DNA of 64,000 bases from Mumia sp. Pv4-285 (GCF_041320275.1 NZ_CP162023.1:3410001-3474000), one strand, 5' to 3'; positions 15,713 through 24,568 are shown, counted from the first letter of the stretch. The notes: generated by a model from the sequence alone, not told the origin. Program-made: numbers and translations.

Positions 15713-16960
15713 ATGGACGGGTACGAGGCGAGGCGCGCCGTCGAGGCGGTGTGGCGGATGGAGTCCGCCCGCATCGTCGGCGCCCTCGCCCGCTACACCG
15801 GCGACCTTCCACTGGCTGAGGACGTCGCGCAGGAAGCGCTGGCGGAAGCGTTGGTCGGATGGTCGACCAGCGGGGTGCCGGACAATCCGGCCGGCTGGTT
15901 GCTCTCGGTCGGTCGTCGCCGGGCGATCGACGCCTTCCGACGCCGCTCCGGGCGTGACGAGCGCTACGCGACCCTTGCCCGTGACCTCGACGAGAGCAGC
16001 CCTGGCGTCGACGTGCTGTTCGACCCGGACGCGATCGACGACGACGTCCTCGCGCTGGTGTTCACCGCCTGCCACCCCCTGCTCCCCAAGGAGTCCCGCG
16101 TCGCCTTGACGCTCCGTGTCGTGGGCGGTCTGACGACCGACGAGATCGCGAGGGCGTTGCTCGTCCCGGTGCCGACGGTCCAGGCCCGCATCACCCGCGC
16201 GAAGAAGACCCTGGCCGCCGCCCACGTCCCCTTCGCCGTCCCGGAGCCGCACGAGCGGGCCGAGCGGCTCGGCTCCGTGCTCAACGTGATCTACCTGATC
16301 TTCACGGAGGGGTCGTCGGCGACCGGCGGCGACGCGTGGATCCGGACGGATCTCGCCCTGGAGGCGGTGCGGCTGGCACGCGTGCTGGCGGGTCTGGCAC
16401 CCGAGCCGGAGGCAATGGGGCTGCTCGCCCTGCTCGAGCTGACCTCGGCGCGGTTCCCTGCCCGGCTCGACGCGTCGGGCCAGGCCGTCCTGCTGGAGGA
16501 CCAGGACCGCAGACGCTGGGACCGGTCGGCGATCCGACGCGGACAGGCTGCCCTGGAGCAGGCGGCATCGGCGGGGCGAGGACTCGGCCCGTACGGCCTG
16601 CAGGCCGCGATCGCCGCGTGCCACGCGGTTGCTCCGACGGTGGCCGAGACCGACTGGGACCGGATCGTCGTGCTGTACGAGGCGCTGGGTCAGGTCGCTC
16701 CCTCACCGGTGGTCGACCTCAACAAGGCGGTGGCGGTCGCAATGGCATCCGGCCCCGCCAGCGGCCTGGTGATCGTGGACGGGATCGCCGCTGGCGGCGG
16801 TCTCGAGCGATCGCACCTGCTCCCCGCCGTGCGCGCGGAGTTGCTCACCCGTCTGGGGCGTCGCGGTGAGGCCCGCGACGAGTACGCGCGGGCGATCGAG
16901 CTGTGCGGCGGCGCAGCCGAGCGGGCAGTGCTGCGCCGCAAGCTCGACGACCTCGGCTGA
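15713..16960 (+). CDS. ECF42-type sigma factor with C-terminal TPR-like extension
   Basis: This 415-residue protein has region 2 (ESARIVGALARYTGDLPLAED, VAQEALAEALVGW, NPAGWLLSVGRRRAIDAFRR) and region 4 (LPKESRVALTLRVVGGLTTDE, VPTVQARITRAKKTL). A conserved alpha-helical extension of about 200 residues follows, including LNVIYLIFTEG, EAMGLLALLELTSARF, GPYGLQAAIAACHA and VVDLNKAVAVAMASGP. The extension is a hallmark of ECF42 and is thought to interact with YciI-type proteins. ATG 15713 is chosen since it opens region 2; there is no strong ribosome site, consistent with coupling to the YciI gene. Confidence 0.9.
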   Translation: MDGYEARRAVEAVWRMESARIVGALARYTGDLPLAEDVAQEALAEALVGWSTSGVPDNPAGWLLSVGRRRAIDAFRRRSGRDERYATLARDLDESSPGVDVLFDPDAIDDDVLALVFTACHPLLPKESRVALTLRVVGGLTTDEIARALLVPVPTVQARITRAKKTLAAAHVPFAVPEPHERAERLGSVLNVIYLIFTEGSSATGGDAWIRTDLALEAVRLARVLAGLAPEPEAMGLLALLELTSARFPARLDASGQAVLLEDQDRRRWDRSAIRRGQAALEQAASAGRGLGPYGLQAAIAACHAVAPTVAETDWDRIVVLYEALGQVAPSPVVDLNKAVAVAMASGPASGLVIVDGIAAGGGLERSHLLPAVRAELLTRLGRRGEARDEYARAIELCGGAAERAVLRRKLDDLG

Positions 16961-16981
16961 GCTGCGTCCTTCGGCGGCAGG

Positions 16982-17322
16982 CTAGTCGTGGTCGGCCGTG
17001 CGGGCGTGCACCGCATTGGTGCTCTCGACGACCTCCTGCGCGACCGTCCGTAAGTTGAGGTGAGCGCCTCGTTCAGCGTCTCCTCCTGCCGCCAGCGACC
17101 GAGCGCGAGTGCCGCGTGCGCCGCACCGCTCCCGGATCCACGGTGTCGGAGACGTCGAGTACAGGTTCAGACCGCCGAGCGTCTCGGCCTCGATGTAGAG
17201 ACGGACGGCGAGCTGCGCGCGAAGCTCGCGACGAACAGCCAGCGGCATGGAGTTGGGCCACCGCGGGTCGTCGGGGCTGTCTCCGCCAGGGCTTCGGCGA
17301 TGTCGAATGGTTCTCGTTCCAC
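16982..17322 (-). pseudogene. Frameshifted remnant of a small hypothetical gene
   Basis: Starting at GTG 17322, behind a GGAGG-type site, the minus strand reads VEREPFDIAEALAETAP, then shifts frame to DDPRWPNSMPLAVRRELRA and RLYIEAETLGGLNL. Another shift leads to GAAHAALALGRWRQEETLNEAL, and a last shift to QEVVESTNAVHARTADHD before TAG at 16982-16984. The pieces join into a plausible single protein of about 113 residues, but no one frame covers them, and 341 bases is not a multiple of 3. At least three indels are needed. I do not recognise the family. Confidence 0.6.
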
Positions 17323-17465
17323 GGTGGGCTCCTCCGAGCTTTCCTGCCCGTCCGAGCGAGAGCAGTCAGGCCTCCGCGGTTCCCTTCGGTGCGCCCTTCA
17401 TGCCCGGTGGCAGGGCACGGACGCCTCCGGCAGCACTGGCCCGCGAGCGCGGTTAGGGTCGAGGC

Positions 17466-18053
17466 GTGCGCCCTGATCCGTCGACCCGGTCGGTCGCGGC
17501 GGCGACGGTCGTCGCGGACGCCGTGCGGGTGGCTGCGGCAGTGAGCGTCGTGGTCGGGCTGGTCGTGTTCGGGCCGCTGGCGGGTGCCTTGTTCTTCCTC
17601 GTGCTGGGAGGAACGATGATCCCCCGCGCGCTGCGCGCCCCTGCCTCGCTCGACATCGCCTACTGCGTGTCGATCCTCGTCGCCGGATGGGCCGCACAGC
17701 TCGACTGGTACGTCGCCGTCAGCTGGCTCGATGTGGTCGTGCACGCCGCCGTGACCGGACTGGTCGCGACAGTCGTCCATCTCGCCCTCGTACGGCTCGA
17801 CGCCGTCGCACCGGTGGACGATGCGCGCCTGCGTCACCCCCGGTGGGGCAGTGCGGTGGTGACGACCGCGCTCGGGGTCGCCCTCGCGACGGTGTGGGAG
17901 TTCGGCGAGTGGTTCGGTCATGTCCGGATCGACGACCGCATCCAGGTCGGGTACGCCGACACGATCGCTGATCTCGCCGCCGGCACCGTCGGCGCCGTGC
18001 TCGCGGGCATCCTGCTGGCCCGTGGCGTGCTGCTCACCGGCGCGCGGCCATGA
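17466..18053 (+). CDS. Integral membrane protein, DUF2238-like
   Basis: This 195-residue protein has about five predicted helices. Towards the C-terminus it has VWEFGEWFGHVRIDDRIQVGYADTIADLAAGTVGA, in pieces, which resembles the DUF2238/YjdF inner-membrane pattern (WE.xE, then GYxDTixDLxxxxxGA). The GTG start at 17466 is the first one in frame. The stop lies 11 bases before the glycosyltransferase start, so these two genes are probably one transcript. Function unknown. It may help assembly or modification of the carotenoid with its neighbour, but that is only a positional guess. Confidence 0.75.
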   Translation: MRPDPSTRSVAAATVVADAVRVAAAVSVVVGLVVFGPLAGALFFLVLGGTMIPRALRAPASLDIAYCVSILVAGWAAQLDWYVAVSWLDVVVHAAVTGLVATVVHLALVRLDAVAPVDDARLRHPRWGSAVVTTALGVALATVWEFGEWFGHVRIDDRIQVGYADTIADLAAGTVGAVLAGILLARGVLLTGARP

Positions 18054-18063
18054 GGAGCAACCC

Positions 18064-18867
18064 GTGAGGAGCATGAGCAGGCGTAGCGCCGTGCAGGGGG
18101 TGGCACCGTCGGTGTCGGTCGTCATCCCCGTCCGTGACGACGCTGCCGCGCTCGACCGCTGCCTGCGGCTCCTCGCCCTCCAGACGATGACGCCGAGCGA
18201 GGTGGTCGTCGTCGACAACGCCTCGAGCGACGACAGCGCGGCGGTGGCCGCGGCACACGGCGCGCACGTCGTGACCGAGCACCGCGTCGGCATCCCTTCC
18301 GCCGCCGCCGCCGGGTACGACCGGGCCACCGGCGAGATAGTCGTGCGCTGCGACGCCGACACCCGACCGGGACCGCGGTGGCTGTCACAGCTGGTCGGAC
18401 CGCTGGTGCGAGACCCGCGGCTGGACGCCGTCAGCGGCCTGGGGTCCTTCTACGACCTGCCACACGGTTTGCGGACGGCCGCTGCGGTGGCGTACCTCGG
18501 CGCCTACTACGGCCTCACCCACCTCGCGCTCGGTCACACGGCGCTGTGGGGCTCCAACATGGCGTTCCGCCGCCAGACGTGGCTCGACATCCGTGCCGAC
18601 GTCCATCGCCACGCCGACGTGCACGACGACATGGACCTGGCGTTCGTGGTGGGGCCGACGCGCCGCATCCGGCTGGTACGGGTGGCGGTCGGAGTCTCCG
18701 CGCGTTCCCTCTCCGGGCGGGCCCAGCGTCGGAGGAGGATGCAGCGGGCACGAACGACCCTCCGGCTGAACTGGACGGTGCTCCCGCCGTGGCTGCGGTG
18801 GCGGGACCGCTACCACCCGAGGGCGGCCCAGATCAGGAGCTGGGTGACGAGGAACCCCGTCAGGTAG
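18064..18867 (+). CDS. Family 2 glycosyltransferase, candidate carotenoid glycosyltransferase
   Basis: This 267-residue protein has a GT-A fold: SVSVVIPVRDDAAALDRC, VVVVDNASSDDS, a metal-binding VRCDADTRPG and the acceptor region ALWGSNMAFRRQTWLDI, then HDDMDLAF. No membrane helices are strong. The GTG start at 18064 follows GAGG. The 3' end overlaps the end of crtEb on the other strand by 58 bases. In Micrococcus-type C50 carotenoid loci a GT next to crtEb (crtX) glucosylates the end groups, so that role is plausible. Sequence alone shows only a GT2 enzyme. Confidence 0.85.
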   Translation: MRSMSRRSAVQGVAPSVSVVIPVRDDAAALDRCLRLLALQTMTPSEVVVVDNASSDDSAAVAAAHGAHVVTEHRVGIPSAAAAGYDRATGEIVVRCDADTRPGPRWLSQLVGPLVRDPRLDAVSGLGSFYDLPHGLRTAAAVAYLGAYYGLTHLALGHTALWGSNMAFRRQTWLDIRADVHRHADVHDDMDLAFVVGPTRRIRLVRVAVGVSARSLSGRAQRRRRMQRARTTLRLNWTVLPPWLRWRDRYHPRAAQIRSWVTRNPVR

Positions 18868-19706
18868 TTCAGCCACAGGAAGCGCCGCCAGCCGGCGTGA
18901 GCGCGCTCGCAGTCGGCGTCGGTCAGGACGACGTAAGGGGCGACGTTGAGGACGTACGGGACGGCGAGCACCGCCGCCACGACGTAGGGCGGTTCCAGCG
19001 TCAGCAGCAGGAGCCCGGCCACGACGTACGCCGCCAGCGCCAGCCGGACGGTGCCTGCGGCGCCGAGCCACGTCGCCACCGAGGCGATGCCCCCGGCGCG
19101 GTCGGCCTCAATGTCCTGCACCGCGCCGAACGCGTGGGAGCCGACGCCCCACACGAAGAATGCGGCCAGGACGTCGGCCGCCGACGCGGGCGACGCCCCC
19201 GTCATCGCGACGCCGACGCAGGCCGGTGCGACGAAGTGCGTGCTGGAGGTGAGCGAGTCCAGGAGCGGGCGCTCCTTGAACCGCAGCACGGGGACCGAGT
19301 ACGCCAGGACCGCGAGCACGGCGACAGCGAGGAGGGCGTTGGACACCGGGGTGCCCAGCACGACCAGCGCCACGAGGAAGGGGATGTTGGCCACCGCCGC
19401 GATGACGATCGTCGACCGGTGGACGTCACGGTCGAGGACCACACCCTCCACGCCGCCCTTGCGCGGGTTGTGCACGTCCGACTCGTAGTCGAAGACGTCG
19501 TTGACGCCGTACATCAGCAGGTTGTACGGCACGAGGAAGTAGAGCACTCCCACGAGGAAGGCGAGGTCGACTCCACCGCCGGCGAGGAGGTACGCCGCAC
19601 CGAACGGATAGGCCGTGTTGACCCAGCTCAACGGGCGCGACGAGCCGAGGACGGTGACGAGCGTCCCGTGACCGCGCCCTTCGGAGCCGATCGTCGCCGC
19701 GCTCAC
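18810..19706 (-). CDS. crtEb: Lycopene elongase, UbiA prenyltransferase (CrtEb)
   Basis: This 298-residue membrane protein has about nine helices and both UbiA metal motifs: YGVNDVFDYESDVHNPRKGG and GAVQDIEADRAGG. In C50 carotenoid synthesis CrtEb adds C5 dimethylallyl units to lycopene to form flavuxanthin-type products. The GTG start at 19706 overlaps the stop of the second lycopene-cyclase subunit (GTGA). Its position at the end of a crtE-B-I-Ye-Yf operon matches decaprenoxanthin and sarcinaxanthin clusters. The 3' end runs 58 bases into the opposite glycosyltransferase gene. Confidence 0.9.
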   Translation of the reverse strand: MSAATIGSEGRGHGTLVTVLGSSRPLSWVNTAYPFGAAYLLAGGGVDLAFLVGVLYFLVPYNLLMYGVNDVFDYESDVHNPRKGGVEGVVLDRDVHRSTIVIAAVANIPFLVALVVLGTPVSNALLAVAVLAVLAYSVPVLRFKERPLLDSLTSSTHFVAPACVGVAMTGASPASAADVLAAFFVWGVGSHAFGAVQDIEADRAGGIASVATWLGAAGTVRLALAAYVVAGLLLLTLEPPYVVAAVLAVPYVLNVAPYVVLTDADCERAHAGWRRFLWLNYLTGFLVTQLLIWAALGW

Positions 19707-20014
19707 GTCTGCTCCCCGGGGTCGCCGGTCAGCAGAGCGAGACCGGGGAGCCCCAGCGCAGCGACCACCGGCCACGCGAGGTCCTCGATCGGAACGAGAC
19801 CGACCCTCAGGCCCGAGAGGTTCTCCTCGTCGTACCGAAAGAGGTCGGCGGCGACCATCAGGTTGTCGAACACGAGAGTGAGGGTCACCAGCACCACGCA
19901 CGTGGCCGCGACCGCCACCCACCATCGCCGGCCAGGACGGCGAAGGATCGCTCCGGCGACGAGCACCCCCACGGCGACGGCGAGGAACGGGAGGGCCAGC
20001 ACGGCGTACGTCAT
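19703..20014 (-). CDS. crtYf: C50 carotenoid epsilon/gamma-cyclase subunit CrtYf-like
   Basis: This 103-residue protein has three membrane helices. Like the partner subunit it carries a lycopene-cyclase-domain motif, here PIEDLAWPV near residue 76. Heterodimeric small subunits of this type (CrtYe/Yf, CrtYg/Yh) fold the ends of the elongated carotenoid into rings, and both are needed. It overlaps crtYe and crtEb by 4 bases each. Assignment of Ye versus Yf follows gene order only, and the ring type cannot be read from sequence. Confidence 0.82.
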   Translation of the reverse strand: MTYAVLALPFLAVAVGVLVAGAILRRPGRRWWVAVAATCVVLVTLTLVFDNLMVAADLFRYDEENLSGLRVGLVPIEDLAWPVVAALGLPGLALLTGDPGEQT

Positions 20015-20364
20015 CGTGCGGCCTTCTGCCGCGCACGATCCGTGCGGGTCTGCACCGAGCCCAGCAGGCGAAGGAGCAGGCGGTGGACGACCATCGTCAG
20101 GTAGCAGAGGAAGACGACGAAGAAGAGCTCCTCCATCGGGAGGTCGGGGGCGATCTCGATCCCCGTCATCAGCTCCGACCCTCCGCGCTCGTACATGTCG
20201 AGTCGGATGGCGACGAGGTCCCACAGGAGGAAGAGCGCAGCGCCCGCACCGACGAGCGCGACCGCGCGGCCGGGACGGGCGAAGAGGAAGAGCCGCCACC
20301 GGTGGTCGACCAGTCCCATGCAGACGGTCGACACCACGATGGTCGCGAGATACAGCCAGCTCAT
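20011..20364 (-). CDS. crtYe: C50 carotenoid cyclase subunit CrtYe-like
   Basis: This 117-residue protein has three membrane helices (MSWLYLATIVVSTVCMGLVDH, VALVGAGAALFLLWDLVAI, LFFVVFLCYLTMVVHRLL) and the signature APDLPMEELFF of the lycopene-cyclase domain. Its Glu residues belong to the acid-catalysed cyclisation site in this family. It works with the next subunit. The start overlaps the crtI stop (ATGA), and its own stop overlaps crtYf. Confidence 0.84.
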   Translation of the reverse strand: MSWLYLATIVVSTVCMGLVDHRWRLFLFARPGRAVALVGAGAALFLLWDLVAIRLDMYERGGSELMTGIEIAPDLPMEELFFVVFLCYLTMVVHRLLLRLLGSVQTRTDRARQKAAR

Positions 20365-21929
20365 CGGGCCACCGGCTCCGGCAGCGGTGTGGTCGACCGG
20401 TCGCCGCGCACCCTCTTCAGCACGAGCTCGGCACTGATGAGGCACATCGGGAGGCCGATCCCCGGGATCGTGCTCGCACCGGCGTAGAGCAGACCGGAGA
20501 TCTTCCTCGAGGCGTTTCCGGCCCGGAAGAACGCGCTCTGCTTGAGGACGTGAGCGGGGCCGAGGGCACCGCCGGACCAGGCGTTGAGGTCGGCGACGAA
20601 GTCGGCGGGACCGATCGTGCGCCGCACCACGATCCGGTCGGCGAGGTCGGGCACGTCGGCCCACGCCGCAATCTGCGCCACGGCGGCGTCGACGACCTTC
20701 TCGACGGTCGGGTCCCCCGCCCCGTCGAACCCGCCGTGGCCGATGCCGGGGTCGGCCGGCACGGGGACGAGGACGAAGAGGTTCTCGTGCGCCGCCGGCG
20801 CGACCGAGCCGTCGGTCGCCGACGGCCGGCAGACGTACGCCGACGCCGGGTCAGGCACACGGGTCGGATGGTCGAAGATGTCGCCGAAGTTGCGGGACCA
20901 GTCTCGGGTGAAGAAGAGCGAGTGGTGCGCGAGCTGGGGCAACGCTCCGCTCACCCCGAGGCAGGCCAGGACCGCGCCGGGCCCAGGGTCGCGAGCGCTC
21001 CACCACGCCTCCGGGCGGGTTCGGAGGTCCTCGGGCACCAGGGCGGTCTCGACGTGATGGAGGTCGGCTGCACCGACGACGAGGTCGGCCGGGATGACGT
21101 CGGTCCGACCGTCGGGCCCGACGACGCGCACCCCGGCGACGGTGGGCCGGGACCCCGATCGGTCGACCTCGATCGCGGTCGCCGTCGTCGACGTACGGAT
21201 CCGGGTACCCGCACCGGTCGCCACCCGCTCGACCGCCGCGACGAGCGACCCGAAGCCACCGACGGGATAGAAGACGCCGTCGGCGAGATCCATCCAGCTC
21301 ATGAGGTGGTACATGCTCGGCGCACGGTCCGGCGCGGTCCCGAGGAACACGGCCGGATAGCCGAGGACCTGCCGTAGGCGGTGGTCGCGGAACCGCGCGG
21401 CGACGTGCGTGGCGAGAGACCGCGTGAGCAACGAGGTGAGGCGTCGACCGTGGCGCACCACGTCACGCGTGAGCAGCGACCGCTTGGACGCGAACGTGCC
21501 GTACAGGAACCGCCGCACCGCCAGCACGTAGACCTCGCGCGCGGACTCGAGGTAGTCGTCGAGCGCGTCACCGGCACCGTGCTCGACCGCCTCGAACGCC
21601 GCCAGGTTCGCCGCGCGGTGCGCCCGGATCTCGAGCGGGTCCTCGTACCCCTCGAAGAAGACGCGGTACGCGGGGTCGAGTTGTACGAGATCGAGCTCCG
21701 CGTCGAGCGAGGTGCCACAGAGCGCGAAGAAGTGCTCGAACACCTCACGCATGAGCAGCCACGACGGACCGGTGTCGAAGCGGAATCCGTCGTGCTCCCA
21801 GACCCCTGCTCGTCCGCCCACCGCGCCCTGACGCTCGACCAGGTCGACCCGCCACCCCTCGCGGGCGAGGAGCGCCGCGCTGGCCAGTCCGGAGATGCCC
21901 CCTCCGATCACCACCGCGTGCCCCGTCAC
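20361..21929 (-). CDS. crtI: Phytoene desaturase
   Basis: This 522-residue flavoenzyme begins AVVIGGGISGLASAALLAREG, the dinucleotide-binding motif, with VERQGAVGGRAGVW close by. The C-terminal signature GLLYAGASTIPGIGLPMCLISAELV is that of CrtI-type desaturases. It converts phytoene to lycopene by four desaturations at the membrane. The GTG start at 21929 overlaps the crtB stop. Length is normal. In the C50 pathway lycopene is then handed to CrtEb. Confidence 0.93.
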   Translation of the reverse strand: MTGHAVVIGGGISGLASAALLAREGWRVDLVERQGAVGGRAGVWEHDGFRFDTGPSWLLMREVFEHFFALCGTSLDAELDLVQLDPAYRVFFEGYEDPLEIRAHRAANLAAFEAVEHGAGDALDDYLESAREVYVLAVRRFLYGTFASKRSLLTRDVVRHGRRLTSLLTRSLATHVAARFRDHRLRQVLGYPAVFLGTAPDRAPSMYHLMSWMDLADGVFYPVGGFGSLVAAVERVATGAGTRIRTSTTATAIEVDRSGSRPTVAGVRVVGPDGRTDVIPADLVVGAADLHHVETALVPEDLRTRPEAWWSARDPGPGAVLACLGVSGALPQLAHHSLFFTRDWSRNFGDIFDHPTRVPDPASAYVCRPSATDGSVAPAAHENLFVLVPVPADPGIGHGGFDGAGDPTVEKVVDAAVAQIAAWADVPDLADRIVVRRTIGPADFVADLNAWSGGALGPAHVLKQSAFFRAGNASRKISGLLYAGASTIPGIGLPMCLISAELVLKRVRGDRSTTPLPEPVAR

Positions 21930-22813
21930 CGAGCGCCCCGCAGCAGCGTCTTGGCGACGACTCCCGCCTTGACGGGTCCCGGCACCCGCACCCGCTCGTG
22001 CCGGATCCGCTCCACCGGAGCGGTGCGCAGCTCGCGCGCGAGGGCAGCGAACAGGGCGTGCGCCAGCGCGACCGCGCGTCGCGAGCTCGCCGGCAGAGCA
22101 TCGATCGCACGCGCGGCCACGCGGAGTTCGTCGTCGATGTCGTCGAGGAGGTGGTCACGCTGCGCGGCCGAGAGGTTCGCCGGTTCGACGCCCGGGAAGT
22201 AGCACCGGCCGAGCCGGTCGTGGTCGGCAGCCAGGTCGCGCAGGAAGTTGAGCTTCTGGAAGGCGGCGCCCAGGCGTCTCGCGCCCGGGGACAGTGCCTC
22301 GTACGCGGTCGTCGGGTCGGACAGCTCGCGCACGAACGTCCGCAGGCACATGAGCCCGACGACCTCGGCCGACCCGTACACGTACGCGGCGAAGCTGGTC
22401 TCGTCGTGGTCCGAACGGTCGAGGTCGGTCCGCATCGAGGCGAAGAACGGCGACGTCAGCTCGCTCGTGATCCCACACGTCGCCGCCATGCGGGCGAAGG
22501 CGTGCACGACCAGGTTGGCGCTGTGGCCCGTCGCGAGCGCAGCGGCCGTCTCGCCCTCGAAGGCGTCGAGGAGGCGCCGCCGCTCTGCCGTCGTGGAGCC
22601 GGGTCGTGGTGCGTCCACGATCTCGTCCGCCACGCGCACCAGCGCGTACACGTTGCGGACGTGCGTCCGCACCGGCTCGGCGAGGAGACGGGCCGCCAGC
22701 CCGAACGACGTCGAGTAACGGCGAATGACCAGCGCGGCGCTCGCGTCCGCCACCGTGTCGTACCTGCTCGCCGGGGACACCGGCGGCGCGGACCTCAGGG
22801 CGAGCAGGCTCAT
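21926..22813 (-). CDS. crtB: Phytoene synthase
   Basis: This 295-residue protein is of the squalene/phytoene synthase fold. It has RYSTSFGLAARLL, the first Asp-rich site RVADEIVD and the second site KLNFLRDLAADHDRLGRCYFP. It joins two geranylgeranyl diphosphates into phytoene. The start at 22813 overlaps the crtE stop; a much longer in-frame extension to 23035 lies inside crtE and is rejected. Confidence 0.93.
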   Translation of the reverse strand: MSLLALRSAPPVSPASRYDTVADASAALVIRRYSTSFGLAARLLAEPVRTHVRNVYALVRVADEIVDAPRPGSTTAERRRLLDAFEGETAAALATGHSANLVVHAFARMAATCGITSELTSPFFASMRTDLDRSDHDETSFAAYVYGSAEVVGLMCLRTFVRELSDPTTAYEALSPGARRLGAAFQKLNFLRDLAADHDRLGRCYFPGVEPANLSAAQRDHLLDDIDDELRVAARAIDALPASSRRAVALAHALFAALARELRTAPVERIRHERVRVPGPVKAGVVAKTLLRGAR

Positions 22814-23871
22814 GCCGCCCCCACGGCCGGCCGCGCGGGCAGGGTCACCAGCCACTCCAGCACGTCGACGGTCAGTCCGGCCGAGCGAGCCTGGGCGATT
22901 CCGGCTTCGAGATGCTCGGACGCGACCGCCTCGACGTACGCGCGCGACCCGCACCGCTCGAGCACCGCTCGGACAGCGGCCGCACGTTCCTCGGTCAGGG
23001 CGGCGTCGCCCCATGCCGCCTCCATGAACGGCCACGATGAGGTCTGGCGCGCGTGGACGATCATCAGCGTGCTCTTGCCCTCGCGGAGGTCGGCGAGGTT
23101 GCTCTTGCCCGTCTCGGCCGGGTCGCCGAAGACGCCTGCGAGGTCGTCGTAGAGCTGGAAAGCGATCCCGAGCAGCCGACCCGCCTCGCGCACCGCTGCG
23201 ACGACGTCCGCTTCGGCTCCCGCGAGGGTCGCCCCGAGCTCCATGGGCAGCACGAACGAGTACGCCGCGGTCTTCCCCTCCGCCAGCGCGAGCGCGGCGT
23301 CGGTCGTGGGCCGGTCCACGCCGAGAGAGAGCCGTACGTCGGTGAGCTCGCCGGCGGCGGACGCGGACGAGGCACGCGTCACGAGGTCCAGCACCTGCGT
23401 CCGGATCTCGGCAGACTCCGGCAGCGTCGCGATCGCACGGAACGCGGCACTCAGGGCGAGATCACCGGTGAGCACGCCGCCCGCGAGGGCGTACGTCGCC
23501 GCGCGCGATGCCGTCACGCCCTTGCGCAGGGCGGCGGAGCGGAATCGACCGGGAACGCTCGCCCGCCCGCGTCGCACGTCGTCGGCGTCGATCACGTCAT
23601 CGTGGACGACGAATGCGGTGTGGAGCAGCTCGACGGCCGCGGCGGTCTGCGCAACCGTCGCGTCGTCTCGGGAACCGCCCAGCGACGCGTGCACCGCCGC
23701 CAGGAGCCTGGGCCGGAACCTCTTCCCGCCCGAGACCGCGTCGTCGAGTGCAGCTCTCAGCGCCGCGGCGTCGGGTCCCTGGGCGACCCCCTCCCACAGC
23801 CTCTCGAGATGGAGAGCGACCTGGTCGTCGAACGCAGCGAGATGCTCCTGCACCGCACGGACCGGGGTCAT
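22810..23871 (-). CDS. crtE: Geranylgeranyl diphosphate synthase
   Basis: This 353-residue polyprenyl synthase has GGKRFRPRLLAAVHAS, the first Asp-rich motif VVHDDVIDADDVRRG, an EGKTAAYSF helix, and the second motif FQLYDDLAGVFGDP followed by GKSNLADLREGKSTLM. It supplies geranylgeranyl diphosphate for crtB and perhaps the C5 donor balance with Idi. The start at 23871 overlaps the idi stop (ATGA). Upstream in-frame codons lie inside idi. Confidence 0.92.
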   Translation of the reverse strand: MTPVRAVQEHLAAFDDQVALHLERLWEGVAQGPDAAALRAALDDAVSGGKRFRPRLLAAVHASLGGSRDDATVAQTAAAVELLHTAFVVHDDVIDADDVRRGRASVPGRFRSAALRKGVTASRAATYALAGGVLTGDLALSAAFRAIATLPESAEIRTQVLDLVTRASSASAAGELTDVRLSLGVDRPTTDAALALAEGKTAAYSFVLPMELGATLAGAEADVVAAVREAGRLLGIAFQLYDDLAGVFGDPAETGKSNLADLREGKSTLMIVHARQTSSWPFMEAAWGDAALTEERAAAVRAVLERCGSRAYVEAVASEHLEAGIAQARSAGLTVDVLEWLVTLPARPAVGAA

Positions 23872-24416
23872 GGTGCCATCGCCCACCAGGCTCCGGCGTC
23901 CTCGAGACTGCTCACCTGCTGGATCATCCACGGACTCAAGGCCCACGGAGCAGCATCGATCGCGGCACGTGTCTCCTTGATGCTCAGCCACCGGTGCTCC
24001 TCCACCTCTGCAGGGTTCGGAGACAGGTCCCCGTCGCAGACGGCGGTGTAGACGGGGCACACCTCGTTCTCGACGACGCCCGTGGGATCGACGGCGCGGT
24101 AGCGGAAGGATGGAAGCAGACACCGTAGACCGCGCAGCGACGTGCCCAGCTCGTGGTCGGCGTAGCGGTGAACCGCCTCCGCGACGGGCTCACCCGGTCG
24201 CGGGTGACCGCAGAACGAGTTGGTCCAGACGCCCGGCCACGTGCGCTTGCTCACGGCTCGGCGGGTGATCAGCAGACGACCTGCGGGATCGAAGAGATAG
24301 CAGGAGAACGCGAGGTGGAGGGGGGTGTCGTGACCGTGTACCTCTGTCCGCATCGCCACCCCGCGGGGGACGTGCTCGTCATCCAGGAGGACGACGAGAT
24401 CGGCCGAGCGGTCCAT
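23868..24416 (-). CDS. idi: Isopentenyl-diphosphate delta-isomerase, type I
   Basis: This 182-residue Nudix-like enzyme has HLAFSCYLFDPAGRLLITRRA, the active-site Cys in TNSFCGHPRPGE, and the Glu-bearing CPVYTAVCDGD. It balances isopentenyl and dimethylallyl diphosphate. Being first in the crt operon it raises dimethylallyl diphosphate, which CrtEb also consumes. The ATG at 24416 is preceded by a 152-base region shared with the SDR gene end; a promoter is expected there, but no clear -35/-10 was identified. Confidence 0.92.
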   Translation of the reverse strand: MDRSADLVVLLDDEHVPRGVAMRTEVHGHDTPLHLAFSCYLFDPAGRLLITRRAVSKRTWPGVWTNSFCGHPRPGEPVAEAVHRYADHELGTSLRGLRCLLPSFRYRAVDPTGVVENEVCPVYTAVCDGDLSPNPAEVEEHRWLSIKETRAAIDAAPWALSPWMIQQVSSLEDAGAWWAMAP

Positions 24417-24568
24417 GCAGTCCCCGATCCGTGGCTAGCTCGCTGGTCACGACTTGGATCGACAGACGCACGATCCACCGGAGAAGTAACCGGTCGAGCC
24501 GCTTTCAAACGCGCGGCGCGCATGTCCGCAGCCATGCCGGGTATGGGAGCGTGGCTGACTCGGGGCCC

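Noticed and set aside
18378-21377. A 999-residue plus-strand open frame over crtEb-crtI
   Set aside because: It opposes the carotenoid operon, whose members have intact family motifs and coupled starts.
24417-24568. A defined promoter for the carotenoid operon
   Set aside because: TTGAAA with a 17-base spacer gives only a weak -10 (TTCTCC), so no site was called.
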